A DNA stretch of 64,000 bases from Scandinavium sp036495715 (lineage in GTDB: Bacteria > Pseudomonadota > Gammaproteobacteria > Enterobacterales > Enterobacteriaceae): positions 62,001-126,000 of the forward strand of contig DASXML010000074.1 in the NCBI GenBank assembly GCA_036495715.1, given 5' to 3'. This document shows positions 53,851 through 62,569 of this stretch, piece by piece (positions within the stretch are counted from its first letter, which is position 1; each line of letters begins with the position of its first letter). The notes under the pieces were generated by a model. The model was not told the origin of the DNA. It saw only the letters and a program-made list of their open reading frames with translations, and ran no database searches. The position numbers and the translations under genes were made by a program.

Positions 53851-56049
53851 ATGTCGACTCCAGAAACGAACGCCAAACCTGCACCACAATTTGCGAAAAC
53901 GCCGTTAACGCCCGTTCCTGCGCATGAGCACGGCACAAGCTGCGGTAGCTCGCACAACGAACCGACGCCCGTTATTTCCCCGGCTTCCGGCACCCGCTAC
54001 AGTTGGCTGGTCAGCGGGATGGACTGCGCCTCCTGCGCGCGCAAAGTCGAAAACGCCGTGCTTCAGGTGGCAGGTGTTAACCGGGTTCAGGTGCTGTTCA
54101 CCACCGAAAAACTGCTGGTCGATGCCGACCAGGATATTCGCCAGCAGGTAGAAGCGGCCGTCAGCAAAACCGGCTATGTGCTACGCAGTGAAGATGCGCC
54201 GAAAACAGAAGCCCCTTCTCGCCTGCGTGAAAACCTGCCGCTGATTGCGCTTATCGTCATGATGGCGATCAGTTGGGGGCTGGAACGCGCTGACCATCCG
54301 CTCGGCAATCTCGCCTTTATCGCCACGACGTTGGTCGGCTTGTTTCCCATTGCCCGTCAGGCGCTGCGACTGATTAAATCCGGCAGTTGGTTTGCTATCG
54401 AAACGCTAATGAGCGTGGCGGCGATTGGCGCATTATTCATTGGCGCAACCGCCGAAGCGGCGATGGTGCTGCTGCTGTTTATCATCGGTGAACGTCTTGA
54501 AGGCTGGGCCGCCAGCCGCGCCCGCAAAGGTGTGACCGCCCTGATGGCGTTAAAACCCGACACCGCCATTCGCCTGCGCGACGGTCAGCGTGAAACCGTG
54601 GCCCAGCGGGATTTACGCCCAGGCGATGTGATTGAAGTCGCCGCCGGGGGCCGCCTGCCCGCTGACTGTAAATTGGTTTCCTCTTTCGCGAGCTTCGATG
54701 AAAGCGCACTCACCGGGGAATCCGTCCCCGTCGAACGCGCGGAAGGCGAAAGCGTTCCGGCAGGCGCCACCAGCGTTGACCGTCTGGTTCAGCTCAGCGT
54801 CACCTCTGAACCCGGCGACAGCGCGATTGATCGGATTCTGCGCCTGATTGAAGAAGCCGAAGAACGCCGTGCGCCAATCGAACGCTTTATCGATCGCTTC
54901 AGCCGCATCTACACCCCGGCGATTATGCTGGTCGCGCTGTTGGTCGCCGTGTTACCGCCGCTGTTGATGGGCGCGGAATGGCAGCCGTGGATCTACAAAG
55001 GCCTGACGCTGCTGTTAATTGGGTGCCCATGCGCACTGGTGATTTCCACCCCAGCCGCCATCACGTCTGGCCTCGCGGCAGCGGCTCGCCGTGGTGCGTT
55101 GATTAAAGGCGGTGCCGCGCTGGAACAGCTCGGCAGCGTTCAGCATGTCGCGTTTGATAAAACCGGGACGCTGACGGTGGGTAAACCGCGCGTCACCACA
55201 ATTGTCCCGCTGAACGGTACCACCGAGAACGAACTGCTGGCGCTGGCGGCGGCGGTGGAACAAGGCTCAAGCCACCCGCTGGCGACAGCGATCGTCAATG
55301 AAGCCGTCAGTCGTGAATTAGCGCTGCCGCAGGCACAGTCACAGCGGGCGCTGGCCGGGTCGGGCATCGAAGCCGAGGTAAATGGCGAGAACGTGTTGAT
55401 TTGTGCCGGAGATAAATTCCCGACCGGTAATTACGCTGCGCAAATTACTCAGCTTGAAGACGCCGGGCAAACGGTGGTTGTCGTGGTTAAAAACAGCGCG
55501 CTGTTGGGGATCCTGGCACTGCGCGATACATTGCGAGACGACGCGCGCGACGCGGTCAATGCGCTGCATGAGTTGGGCGTGCGGGGTGTGATCCTGACCG
55601 GCGACAACCCGCGCGCGGCGGCGGCGATTGCCAATGAACTGGGGCTGGATTTCCGCGCCGGATTACTGCCTGCGGATAAAGTCACCGCGGTGACCGCGCT
55701 GAATGCGCAAGCCCCGCTGGCGATGGTCGGCGATGGCATCAACGACGCGCCGGCAATGAAAGCCTCAACCATTGGTATTGCGATGGGCAGCGGCACTGAC
55801 GTGGCACTGGAAACCGCCGATGCCGCGCTGACGGGGAACCGTTTGATTGGGCTGGCGCAGATGATCAGTCTCGCCCGCGCCACACGCGCCAATATTCGCC
55901 AGAACATTACGCTCTCTCTGGGGCTGAAAGCCGTGTTCCTGGTGACGACGCTGTTGGGCATCACCGGGTTGTGGCTGGCGGTGCTGGCCGATACCGGGGC
56001 AACGGTGCTGGTCACGGCCAATGCGTTGCGGTTGTTGAATAAGAAATAA
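53851..56049 (+). CDS. zntA: Zn(II)/Cd(II)/Pb(II)-exporting P1B-type ATPase ZntA
   Basis: ZntA pumps zinc, cadmium and lead out of the cytoplasm. It has 732 residues, as in E. coli. The N-terminus has a His/Cys-rich extension (AHEHGTSCGSSH, 24-35) and a metal-binding domain with GMDCASC (Cys59 and Cys62). The membrane metal site is GCPCAL near 391-396. The phosphorylated aspartate is in DKTGTLTVG, the hinge in MVGDGINDAPA, and the C-terminal metal-ligand aspartate in LADTGATVLV. A ZntR-type promoter precedes it. Confidence 0.98.
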   Translation: MSTPETNAKPAPQFAKTPLTPVPAHEHGTSCGSSHNEPTPVISPASGTRYSWLVSGMDCASCARKVENAVLQVAGVNRVQVLFTTEKLLVDADQDIRQQVEAAVSKTGYVLRSEDAPKTEAPSRLRENLPLIALIVMMAISWGLERADHPLGNLAFIATTLVGLFPIARQALRLIKSGSWFAIETLMSVAAIGALFIGATAEAAMVLLLFIIGERLEGWAASRARKGVTALMALKPDTAIRLRDGQRETVAQRDLRPGDVIEVAAGGRLPADCKLVSSFASFDESALTGESVPVERAEGESVPAGATSVDRLVQLSVTSEPGDSAIDRILRLIEEAEERRAPIERFIDRFSRIYTPAIMLVALLVAVLPPLLMGAEWQPWIYKGLTLLLIGCPCALVISTPAAITSGLAAAARRGALIKGGAALEQLGSVQHVAFDKTGTLTVGKPRVTTIVPLNGTTENELLALAAAVEQGSSHPLATAIVNEAVSRELALPQAQSQRALAGSGIEAEVNGENVLICAGDKFPTGNYAAQITQLEDAGQTVVVVVKNSALLGILALRDTLRDDARDAVNALHELGVRGVILTGDNPRAAAAIANELGLDFRAGLLPADKVTAVTALNAQAPLAMVGDGINDAPAMKASTIGIAMGSGTDVALETADAALTGNRLIGLAQMISLARATRANIRQNITLSLGLKAVFLVTTLLGITGLWLAVLADTGATVLVTANALRLLNKK

Positions 56050-56055
56050 GTCCAG

Positions 56056-56128
56056 TTGCCCGGTGGCGCTACGCCTACCGGGCCTACACTCAATATGTAG
56101 GCCCGCGCAAGCGACAGCGCCGCCGGGC
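56056..56128. repeat. REP pair after zntA
   Basis: TTGCCCGGTGGCGCTACGCC at 56056 and, inverted, GTAGGCCCGCGCAAGCG with GCCGCCGGGCGG near 56097-56129 lie between zntA and the convergent TRAP permease gene. Confidence 0.82.
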
Positions 56129-56138
56129 GGTCAAAACA

Positions 56139-57422
56139 TTACATGCCCAACATATGCGGCAGCCACAGCGAAATGGCCGGGATGTAGGTCACCATCGCCA
56201 GCACCACCAGCAGCATCCCGTAGAACGGCAGCATCGCGCGGACCACGGTTTCGATTTTCTGCTTACTCACCGCACTGGCAACAAACAGCACCGATCCCAC
56301 CGGCGGCGTAATCAGACCGATCCCCAGGTTCACCATCATGATCATCCCGAAATGCACCGGATCGATCCCTAATGCATTGGTCACCGGCAGTAACACCGGC
56401 GTCAGGATCAGAATGATCGGCGCCATATCCATCAGCGTGCCAATCAGCAACAACATCACATTGAGATACATCAGAATGACGTACTTGTTGCTGGAAAGCG
56501 TGGTGAAGAACTCGGTGATACGCGTCGGCAGCTGCATGTACGTCATCACCGCGCCAAACGCGGCGGCAAAGCCAATCAGGATCATCACAATACTGACGGT
56601 TTTGACCGTGCGATACATCAGCTTGGGCAACTCGTTCCACTGGTAATCACGATAGATAAACATGGTGACGAAGAACGCCCACAGACAAGCTACTGCTGCG
56701 GATTCCGTCGCGGTGAAAATACCGGAAAGAATACCGCCGAGGATGATAACGACCGTCATCAGCCCCCATAGCGCATCGAAGAAGATCTTCACCGCCTGCT
56801 TGAACGGAATGACCTCTCCTTTCGGGTAGCCGCGTTTACGGGCAAAAGCGATGCACATCACCATCAGGCTGACGCCCAACAGCAACCCCGGTAACACCCC
56901 GGCGATAAACAGCGTGGCGATAGACACCGTGCCACCCGCCGCCAGCGAGTAAATCACCGAGTTGTGGCTCGGCGGGATCAGAATCGCTTGCACCGAGCCG
57001 CTGGCGGTCACCGCCGCCGCATACTCACGCGGATAGCCTTTCTTCTCCATCTCCGGGATCATTACGCTGCCGATCGACGCGGTATCCGCCACCGATGAAC
57101 CGGAAATCGCCCCAAAAAAGGTCGATGCCACAATGTTCACCAGCGATAACCCACCGCGAATAAAACCGACAAACAGATAGGCAAAATTGACCAGACGGCG
57201 AGCAATACCGCCCTCCGCCATGATCGCCCCGGCGAGAATGAAGAACGGGATAGCCAGCAACGTGAATTTATTCACCCCGCTGGTAATCTGGATCATCAGC
57301 GCTTCCAGCGGCAAATCAATCCATAACGCCCCCGCCACGGCGCTAAGCCCCACGGCAAACGCCACTGGCATCCCAATGGCCAGTAGAATAGCGAGGGTGA
57401 AAAGCAGTACAAATGCGTCCAT
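56139..57422 (-). CDS. TRAP transporter large permease subunit (DctM family)
   Basis: This is the main transmembrane subunit of a tripartite ATP-independent periplasmic transporter, which uses ion gradients. The 427 residues have about 11-12 hydrophobic segments. DctM-family stretches visible are FTLLAIPFFILAGAIMAEGG, FFGAISGSSVADTASIGSVM and NLGIGLITPPVGSVLFVASA. It is last in a three-gene set, 10 bp after the small subunit, and convergent with zntA. Sequence differs clearly from E. coli YiaN. Its substrate is set by the binding protein. Confidence 0.92.
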   Translation of the reverse strand: MDAFVLLFTLAILLAIGMPVAFAVGLSAVAGALWIDLPLEALMIQITSGVNKFTLLAIPFFILAGAIMAEGGIARRLVNFAYLFVGFIRGGLSLVNIVASTFFGAISGSSVADTASIGSVMIPEMEKKGYPREYAAAVTASGSVQAILIPPSHNSVIYSLAAGGTVSIATLFIAGVLPGLLLGVSLMVMCIAFARKRGYPKGEVIPFKQAVKIFFDALWGLMTVVIILGGILSGIFTATESAAVACLWAFFVTMFIYRDYQWNELPKLMYRTVKTVSIVMILIGFAAAFGAVMTYMQLPTRITEFFTTLSSNKYVILMYLNVMLLLIGTLMDMAPIILILTPVLLPVTNALGIDPVHFGMIMMVNLGIGLITPPVGSVLFVASAVSKQKIETVVRAMLPFYGMLLVVLAMVTYIPAISLWLPHMLGM

Positions 57423-57432
57423 TTAACACCCC

Positions 57433-57942
57433 TTAACCGTGGTTACCGATGAGGACTATCGGGCGATTCTCCTGAGAACCGAACAGCAGACGCTCAATCA
57501 CAAACAGGATCAGCACCGCCGAACCGATGGGCAGCGGCAGATAGGTTTCTCCCGACGTCAGCAGCGGAAACTCCGCCACCGGCTGCTCCCAGAGATCGAG
57601 ACACAGCCAAAAGCTGTACCAGAGCATCATCCCGGTTATCAGCAGCATCATCAGGTCAACCAGGCGTGCCGCGCCGCGTTGCAGTGCGGCGGGCAAACGG
57701 TCAGTCAGCATGTTCACCGCAATGTGCGACCCGGCACGATAGCCCACCGCCGCACCGATAAACGTAAACGTCACCATGCAGAGAATCGCCACCGGCTCGG
57801 GCCAGGACTCCCCCTTGTTGAGCACATAGCGAGAGAAAATGCCGATCGGGATAACGATGGTCATCACCAGCAATGACACGCCAGCGACCCACATCGCCAG
57901 CATGTAGAGCTTATCCATCAATTTTGGAAAGGATTCAGCCAT
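57433..57942 (-). CDS. TRAP transporter small permease subunit (DctQ family)
   Basis: This is the four-helix accessory membrane subunit of the TRAP transporter. The start MAESFPKLMDKLYMLAMWVA at 57942, preceded by GAGGACCT, gives 169 residues; a longer open frame upstream overlaps the binding-protein gene end and is less likely. Four hydrophobic segments and the family's FSRYVLNKGESWPEPVAILC motif are visible. It lies between the binding-protein and large-subunit genes. Confidence 0.9.
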   Translation of the reverse strand: MAESFPKLMDKLYMLAMWVAGVSLLVMTIVIPIGIFSRYVLNKGESWPEPVAILCMVTFTFIGAAVGYRAGSHIAVNMLTDRLPAALQRGAARLVDLMMLLITGMMLWYSFWLCLDLWEQPVAEFPLLTSGETYLPLPIGSAVLILFVIERLLFGSQENRPIVLIGNHG

Positions 57943-57965
57943 AGGTCCTCCGTCCGTCGTAAGGA

Positions 57966-58949
57966 TCACTGGACGTCAGCAATGGCTTTCATCAGATCCT
58001 GATGCTTTTCGCCATAGGCTTTCCGCACCGGTTCCGTCGCCTGCACGAAATACGTTTTGTCGATTTCATGGAACTGCACGCCGCCGGCTTTCATTTTCTC
58101 CAACGCCTGCTGGTTGTAGGCGTTCCATAACTGGCGCTGTTCCATCTGCGCTTCACGCGCCAGGGTCAGGATTTTTTGTTGCTGGTCGGCGGAGAGTTTG
58201 TCCCATTTCACTTTGGAATAAAGCAGCATTTCCGGGGTGATAAAGTGACCGCTCAGGGTGTAGTGCTTCGCCACCGGCATGTAGTTGTGGGCGATAAAGG
58301 TTGGCGGATTGTTCTCTGCGCCGTCGATAACACCGGTCTGCATGCCGCTGTACACTTCGCTCACGCCCATCGCGACCGCATTCGCGCCCATGTCTTTCAG
58401 GGTATCAATCGCCACCGGACTGCCCTGTACGCGAATTTTCATTCCTTTCAGATCTTCCGGCTTCGTCACCGGCTGTTTGGTTATCAGGTTACGCGTGCCG
58501 GAGTCCATCCAGCCGAGGAACACCAGTTTCGATTTCGGGTTGTTGGTGAGCTTCTCGCCAATCTGCTTACCAATATCGCCGTCGATAACCTTATGCATAT
58601 GATCTTCATCGCGGAACACGTACGGCAGCGTGAAGGCTTCCACATCCGGGAGGATCGCCGCCACCGGTGCCATCGACACACGGATCATGTCGATCGCGCC
58701 CATTTGCGCCTGTTCGATCATCTGTTTTTCATCGCCCAGCACGCCGCCCGGGAAAACTTTGATCTCCAGGTCACCGTTAGTTTGTTGTTTGAGTTTCTCA
58801 CCCATGTGCTGCACCGCCACCACGTTTGGGTAGCCTACGGGATGAACATCGGCAGCGCGGATAGTTTGCGCTAACAGCGGCGTGGAAAAGCAGAGGGTGG
58901 CAGTGGAAAGGCATAAAGCGGCCACAAATGGCCTTACAGTCATTTTCAT
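57966..58949 (-). CDS. TRAP transporter periplasmic solute-binding protein (DctP family)
   Basis: This protein captures a carboxylate ligand in the periplasm for the TRAP permease. The 327 residues start with a signal peptide, MKMTVRPFVAALCLSTATLC, cleaved after LLA near residue 27. DctP-family features visible are the FPGGVLGDEKQMIEQAQMG stretch, the carboxylate-binding arginine in GMKIRVQGSPVAIDTLKDMG and VIDGAENNPPTFIAHNYMPV. The ligand is not clear. Uronates are a guess from the DEKQMIEQ and ENNPPTF-type signature, and C4-dicarboxylates are the default. It is first in the set, with a 173-bp gap to tusA. Confidence 0.9.
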   Translation of the reverse strand: MKMTVRPFVAALCLSTATLCFSTPLLAQTIRAADVHPVGYPNVVAVQHMGEKLKQQTNGDLEIKVFPGGVLGDEKQMIEQAQMGAIDMIRVSMAPVAAILPDVEAFTLPYVFRDEDHMHKVIDGDIGKQIGEKLTNNPKSKLVFLGWMDSGTRNLITKQPVTKPEDLKGMKIRVQGSPVAIDTLKDMGANAVAMGVSEVYSGMQTGVIDGAENNPPTFIAHNYMPVAKHYTLSGHFITPEMLLYSKVKWDKLSADQQQKILTLAREAQMEQRQLWNAYNQQALEKMKAGGVQFHEIDKTYFVQATEPVRKAYGEKHQDLMKAIADVQ

Positions 58950-59122
58950 CGGTCGGCTCCAGGGTATTTAATAAAACGTTGTTTTAGTTTTGCGTTTAAA
59001 AATTAGCCTGGTGCAGAAAAAACGACGGTGAGACGCCTCACAAAAGCCACAATGATGAAACGATGGTTTAAGGATTTGATAACGAGAGTTCAGGGCAGAT
59101 CACAATTTCTGCCCCTACAGAA

Positions 59123-59368
59123 TCAGTGGTTTTTACGGATCAGATAACGATAAGGCAGGGAATCGATGTGCTGAGCAATCAGCTCATGATCCATAAAACG
59201 GCAGAAGCCGGGAATATCACGCGTCGTTGCCGGGTCGTCCGCCACGATCAGCAGCGTTTCGCCCACGGGCATGGTGCGCACAGTTTTACGGACCATCATT
59301 ACCGGTTCCGGGCAGCGCAGGCCCATCGCATCAAGGGTGTGGTCAGCAGCAGAAAAAAGATCGCTCAT
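59123..59368 (-). CDS. tusA: sulfur transfer protein TusA
   Basis: TusA accepts sulfur from IscS and passes it to TusBCD for 2-thiouridine synthesis in tRNA; it also supplies molybdenum cofactor sulfur. It has 81 residues, as in E. coli. The active cysteine is Cys19 in the family motif LRCPEPVMMVRK. In E. coli it lies next to zntA; here a TRAP transporter set separates them. Confidence 0.97.
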   Translation of the reverse strand: MSDLFSAADHTLDAMGLRCPEPVMMVRKTVRTMPVGETLLIVADDPATTRDIPGFCRFMDHELIAQHIDSLPYRYLIRKNH

Positions 59369-59683
59369 TGTTCACTCAGTCAGTCAAAAAACCGCCCTAG
59401 TTTACCCCCACTTTTTTGTGACGCAAGGCAGGTTAACGATTGCGCGAAAATTAGCCGTTGCAAAGCGTAGCAAACGCAGTATCATGCGGCCGGTTTAAGA
59501 ATCTGTCTCAGCAGGCGTTATTGTTGAAGCCAGTCTGGAAACGGCCAGCGCGCAGAAACCGCAGCGTACAGCAGTACGTGAGGATTTCGAGCACTGCCCG
59601 GTAGCAGAATGGCGAATAAAATAGCCTGATGACGCGGATTCTAATTGGGTTCCCTCACCCCAACTCATTAAAAAGGTCACAAT
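59369..59683. promoter_or_regulatory. tusA-yhhQ intergenic region
   Basis: This 315-bp gene-free stretch between divergent tusA and yhhQ includes the third copy of the dispersed repeat (59530-59635). The yhhQ start has a weak AAAAAGGT ribosome site. No preQ1-riboswitch-like aptamer was recognised by eye. Confidence 0.5.
59530..59635. repeat. dispersed repeat (GTACGTGAGGAT family), copy 3
   Basis: CCGCAGCGTACAGCAGTACG followed by TGAGGATTTCGAGCACTGCCC, then a tail with AATGGCGAATAAAATAGCCTG, matches copy 1 (near 8215) over core and tail and copy 2 (near 28110) over the core. All three are on the same strand of the window. Confidence 0.7.
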
Positions 59684-60349
59684 ATGACGCCGTTTTCCCA
59701 AGCCCAGCGCGTAAAAGCGTTGTTCTGGCTATCGCTTTTTCATCTGCTGGTGATCACCTCCAGTAACTATCTGGTACAGCTGCCGGTCTCCATTTTTGGT
59801 TTTCACACCACCTGGGGCGCGTTTAGCTTTCCGTTTATTTTCCTTGCGACTGATCTGACCGTGCGCATTTTTGGCGCGCCGTTGGCCCGTAAAATCATTT
59901 TTGCGGTGATGGCCCCTGCATTGCTGATTTCCTATGTCATTTCGTCGCTGTTCTACATGGGCGAATGGCAGGGTTTTGCCGCGCTGACCCACTTTAATCT
60001 GTTTGTCGCCCGCATCGCCGCCGCGAGTTTTATGGCCTATGCGTTAGGGCAAATTCTCGACGTTCACGTGTTTAACCGTCTGCGTCAGAATCACCGCTGG
60101 TGGCTGGCCCCGACGGCTTCCACGCTGTTCGGTAACGTCAGCGATACCCTCGCCTTCTTCTTTATCGCTTTCTGGCGCAGCCCTGACCCGTTCATGGCCG
60201 CCCACTGGGTGGAAATCGCCCTGGTCGATTACAGCTTTAAGGTCCTCATCAGCATGGTATTCTTCTTGCCGATGTACGGCTTCTTGTTGAATATGCTGTT
60301 GAAAAAACTGGCGGATAAATCTGAAATCTCCGCTTTTCAGCCGGGGTAA
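59684..60349 (+). CDS. yhhQ: queuosine precursor transporter YhhQ
   Basis: YhhQ imports queuosine precursors (preQ0 and preQ1) across the inner membrane for tRNA modification. It has 221 residues, as in E. coli, with six or seven hydrophobic segments and the family's PFIFLATDLTVRIFG and NVSDTLAFFFIAFW stretches. It is followed by dcrB 73 bp downstream. Confidence 0.95.
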   Translation: MTPFSQAQRVKALFWLSLFHLLVITSSNYLVQLPVSIFGFHTTWGAFSFPFIFLATDLTVRIFGAPLARKIIFAVMAPALLISYVISSLFYMGEWQGFAALTHFNLFVARIAAASFMAYALGQILDVHVFNRLRQNHRWWLAPTASTLFGNVSDTLAFFFIAFWRSPDPFMAAHWVEIALVDYSFKVLISMVFFLPMYGFLLNMLLKKLADKSEISAFQPG

Positions 60350-60422
60350 AGGTTCATTCAACGGGTTGTGATAAGATAAGCGAATGTGCCATTAATGGCC
60401 GTTTATCAAAAGGAAGATGTCA

Positions 60423-60980
60423 ATGCGCAATTTGGTTAAATACGCCGGAATTGGCCTGCTGGTAATGGGCCTTGCGGCCTGTGACAACAGCGACAGCAAA
60501 GCGCCGGCTCAGGGCGCCTCCGCTGAAAGCAATGCGGCTGCTCAGCCTGTCAGCCTGCTCGATGGCAAACTCAGTTTCGCCCTGCCGGCCGACATGACCG
60601 ATCAGAGCGGTAAACTGGGCACTCAGGCCAACAACATGCACGTCTATTCTGACGCGACTGGCCAGAAAGCGGTTATCGTGATTGTCGGCGACAACACCAA
60701 TGAAGATCTGGCGACACTGGCTTCCCGTCTGGAAGATCAGCAGCGCAGCCGTGACCCGCAGCTGCAAGTGGTGACCAATAAATCCATCGAGCTGAAAGGC
60801 CATACTCTGCAACAGCTCGACAGCGTTATCTCTGCTAAAGGCCAGACCGCGTATTCTTCCGTGGTACTGGGCAAAGTAGACGGCAAATTGCTGACCCTGC
60901 AAATCACCCTGCCTGCTGACAATCAGCAAAAAGCGCAGGCGCAAGCAGAGAACATCATCAATACCATCGTTATCAACTAA
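60423..60980 (+). CDS. dcrB: periplasmic-facing lipoprotein DcrB
   Basis: DcrB is an envelope lipoprotein needed for phage C1 and C6 adsorption, and is linked to lipoprotein maturation in E. coli. The start MRNLVKYAGIGLLVMGLAAC at 60423 suits the AAAGGAAG ribosome site better than the ATG six bases upstream and gives 185 residues, as in E. coli. The lipobox LAAC places the lipidated cysteine at residue 20. The mature domain keeps the QLQVVTNKSIELKGHTLQQL region. A terminator follows. Confidence 0.95.
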   Translation: MRNLVKYAGIGLLVMGLAACDNSDSKAPAQGASAESNAAAQPVSLLDGKLSFALPADMTDQSGKLGTQANNMHVYSDATGQKAVIVIVGDNTNEDLATLASRLEDQQRSRDPQLQVVTNKSIELKGHTLQQLDSVISAKGQTAYSSVVLGKVDGKLLTLQITLPADNQQKAQAQAENIINTIVIN

Positions 60981-60999
60981 AGTAGTCTGCTGACGAATA

Positions 61000-61032
61000 A
61001 GCCTCCGGTTTCGCGACCGGGGGCTTTTTTTT
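61000..61032 (+). terminator. rho-independent terminator after dcrB
   Basis: AGCCTCCGGT (61000-61009) pairs with ACCGGGGGCT (61015-61024) with one wobble around a five-base loop, followed by a run of eight T. It lies 20 bp after the dcrB stop. Confidence 0.93.
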
Positions 61033-61122
61033 GTTTTCTCCCGCCCTTTTCCCCCTTCTGTCCGATAGTCAGCCTGCCGCTACGCACTACACTTAGTGCC
61101 GATAGCCCATAAGGAAATTATC

Positions 61123-62172
61123 ATGACAACATCTGCCGCTGATAAAGCGGGTTTGCATATTTTGTTAAAGCTGGCGTCGCTGGTGGTTATTTTGGCGGGG
61201 ATCCATGCCGCCGCTGACATTATCGTCCAGTTGCTGATGGCGCTGTTTTTCGCGATTGTTCTCAATCCCCTGGTCACCTGGTTTATCCGCCGTGGCCTCT
61301 CCAGACCGGTTGCGATTACCCTCGTGGTGTTTGTGATGCTGTGCGTACTCACAGCCCTGTTTGGGGTGCTGGCGGCATCAGGCAACGAATTTGTCGCGAT
61401 GCTGCCGAAATACAACAAGGAGCTGACCCACAAACTGCTGGCGTTACAGGATTCCATGCCGTTCTTACACATGCATATGTCGCCGGAACGTATGCTCCAG
61501 CGTGTTGACTCTGACAAAATGATGACCTTCGCCACCACCATGATGGCCCAATTGTCCGGCGCGATGGCCAGCATCGTGCTGCTGGTGATGACGGTGGTGT
61601 TTATGCTGTTTGAAGTGCGCCATGTGCCGTACAAACTGCGCTTCGCATTGGTGAACCCACAAATCCACATCGCCGGACTGCATCGCGCGCTGAAAGGCGT
61701 GTCGCATTATCTGGCGCTGAAAACGCTGATCAGTCTCTGGACCGGCGTGATCGTCTGGCTGGGCCTGCTGTTGCTCAACGTCCAGTTCGCGCTGATGTGG
61801 GGCGTGCTGGCGTTTCTGCTCAACTATGTGCCCAACATCGGTTCGGTGATTTCGGCCATTCCACCGATGATTCAGGCGTTTCTGTTCAACGGCCCGTATG
61901 AGTGCCTGCTGGTCGGCGGACTGTTCCTCGCGGTGCATATGGTGCTAGGGAATATAGTTGAGCCGCGCATGATGGGCCACCGCCTCGGGATGTCGACGCT
62001 GGTGGTGTTCCTCTCACTGTTGGTATGGGGCTGGCTGCTCGGCCCGGTGGGGATGCTACTGTCGGTGCCACTCACCAGCGTGTGCAAAATTTGGATGGAA
62101 ACCACCAAAGGCGGTAGCAAACTGGCGATTCTGCTCGGCCCTGGGCGACCCAAAAGCCGATTGCCTGGCTAA
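61123..62172 (+). CDS. yhhT: AI-2E family transporter YhhT
   Basis: This is an inner membrane protein of the AI-2E/PerM family with unproven substrate. The start MTTSAADKAGLHILLKLASL at 61123, after AAGGAAA, gives 349 residues, the E. coli length. About seven or eight membrane segments are seen, with the family's FLLNYVPNIGSVISAIPPM and the GMSTLVVFLSLLVWGWLLGP stretch. In E. coli yhhS lies between dcrB and yhhT; here it is missing and a terminator separates the two genes, so yhhT has its own promoter in the 90-bp gap. Confidence 0.94.
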   Translation: MTTSAADKAGLHILLKLASLVVILAGIHAAADIIVQLLMALFFAIVLNPLVTWFIRRGLSRPVAITLVVFVMLCVLTALFGVLAASGNEFVAMLPKYNKELTHKLLALQDSMPFLHMHMSPERMLQRVDSDKMMTFATTMMAQLSGAMASIVLLVMTVVFMLFEVRHVPYKLRFALVNPQIHIAGLHRALKGVSHYLALKTLISLWTGVIVWLGLLLLNVQFALMWGVLAFLLNYVPNIGSVISAIPPMIQAFLFNGPYECLLVGGLFLAVHMVLGNIVEPRMMGHRLGMSTLVVFLSLLVWGWLLGPVGMLLSVPLTSVCKIWMETTKGGSKLAILLGPGRPKSRLPG

Positions 62173-62177
62173 GATTG

Positions 62178-62250
62178 TTGCACGGCGGCGCTACGCTTGC
62201 ACGGGCCTACAAAACCGTAGGCCGGGTCAGCGGAGCGCCACCCGGCAAAA
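62178..62250. repeat. REP pair after yhhT
   Basis: GCACGGCGGCGCTACGCTTG at 62179 and, inverted, GTAGGCCGGGTCAGCGGAGC near 62217 form a BIME directly after the yhhT stop. Confidence 0.8.
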
Positions 62251-62569
62251 AACATTGACGGCGTTTTCTCCGGTCACTCATTTTTGGCGTTATTTATTTC
62301 TTCATCACAGAAATAAATAACGCCTTAATTAAAATTAGGCATGACCGCTTATTATTTTCCCTAACGCGTATCATCGCATTAACAGATATTCCAGTTGCAG
62401 CGTCACACGTGCTCCCTTATCCTTTTACAACCGCACATTCGTGGTAACGATAAAATAACCAAAAGCGCCTTTACTCCGGGTTATTCGAATATTTACCGAA
62501 CGTTGATAAAGGGTTTGGATAACGCTTGTTTTAATCACGCATCGTTTTGCGTATTTAATGGAGTTTGTG
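62251..62569. promoter_or_regulatory. control region upstream of the lipoprotein gene
   Basis: A gene-free stretch of about 319 bp separates the REP pair from the lipoprotein gene. It contains a 16-bp perfect inverted repeat at 62285-62325 (listed separately) and AT-rich sequence at 62325-62480. No convincing promoter hexamers or small gene could be assigned. GGAG at 62560 is the ribosome site of the lipoprotein gene. Confidence 0.5.
62286..62324. repeat. 16-bp perfect inverted repeat
   Basis: GGCGTTATTTATTTCT at 62286-62301 is the exact reverse complement of AGAAATAAATAACGCC at 62309-62324, with a seven-base spacer TCATCAC. It is AT-rich apart from the outer GGCG/CGCC and has no strong T run on either side, so it is not a standard terminator. 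Confidence 0.85.

Noticed and set aside
59369..59683. preQ1 riboswitch upstream of yhhQ
   Set aside because: No preQ1-type pseudoknot pattern next to the start codon; the conserved part belongs to the dispersed repeat found elsewhere.
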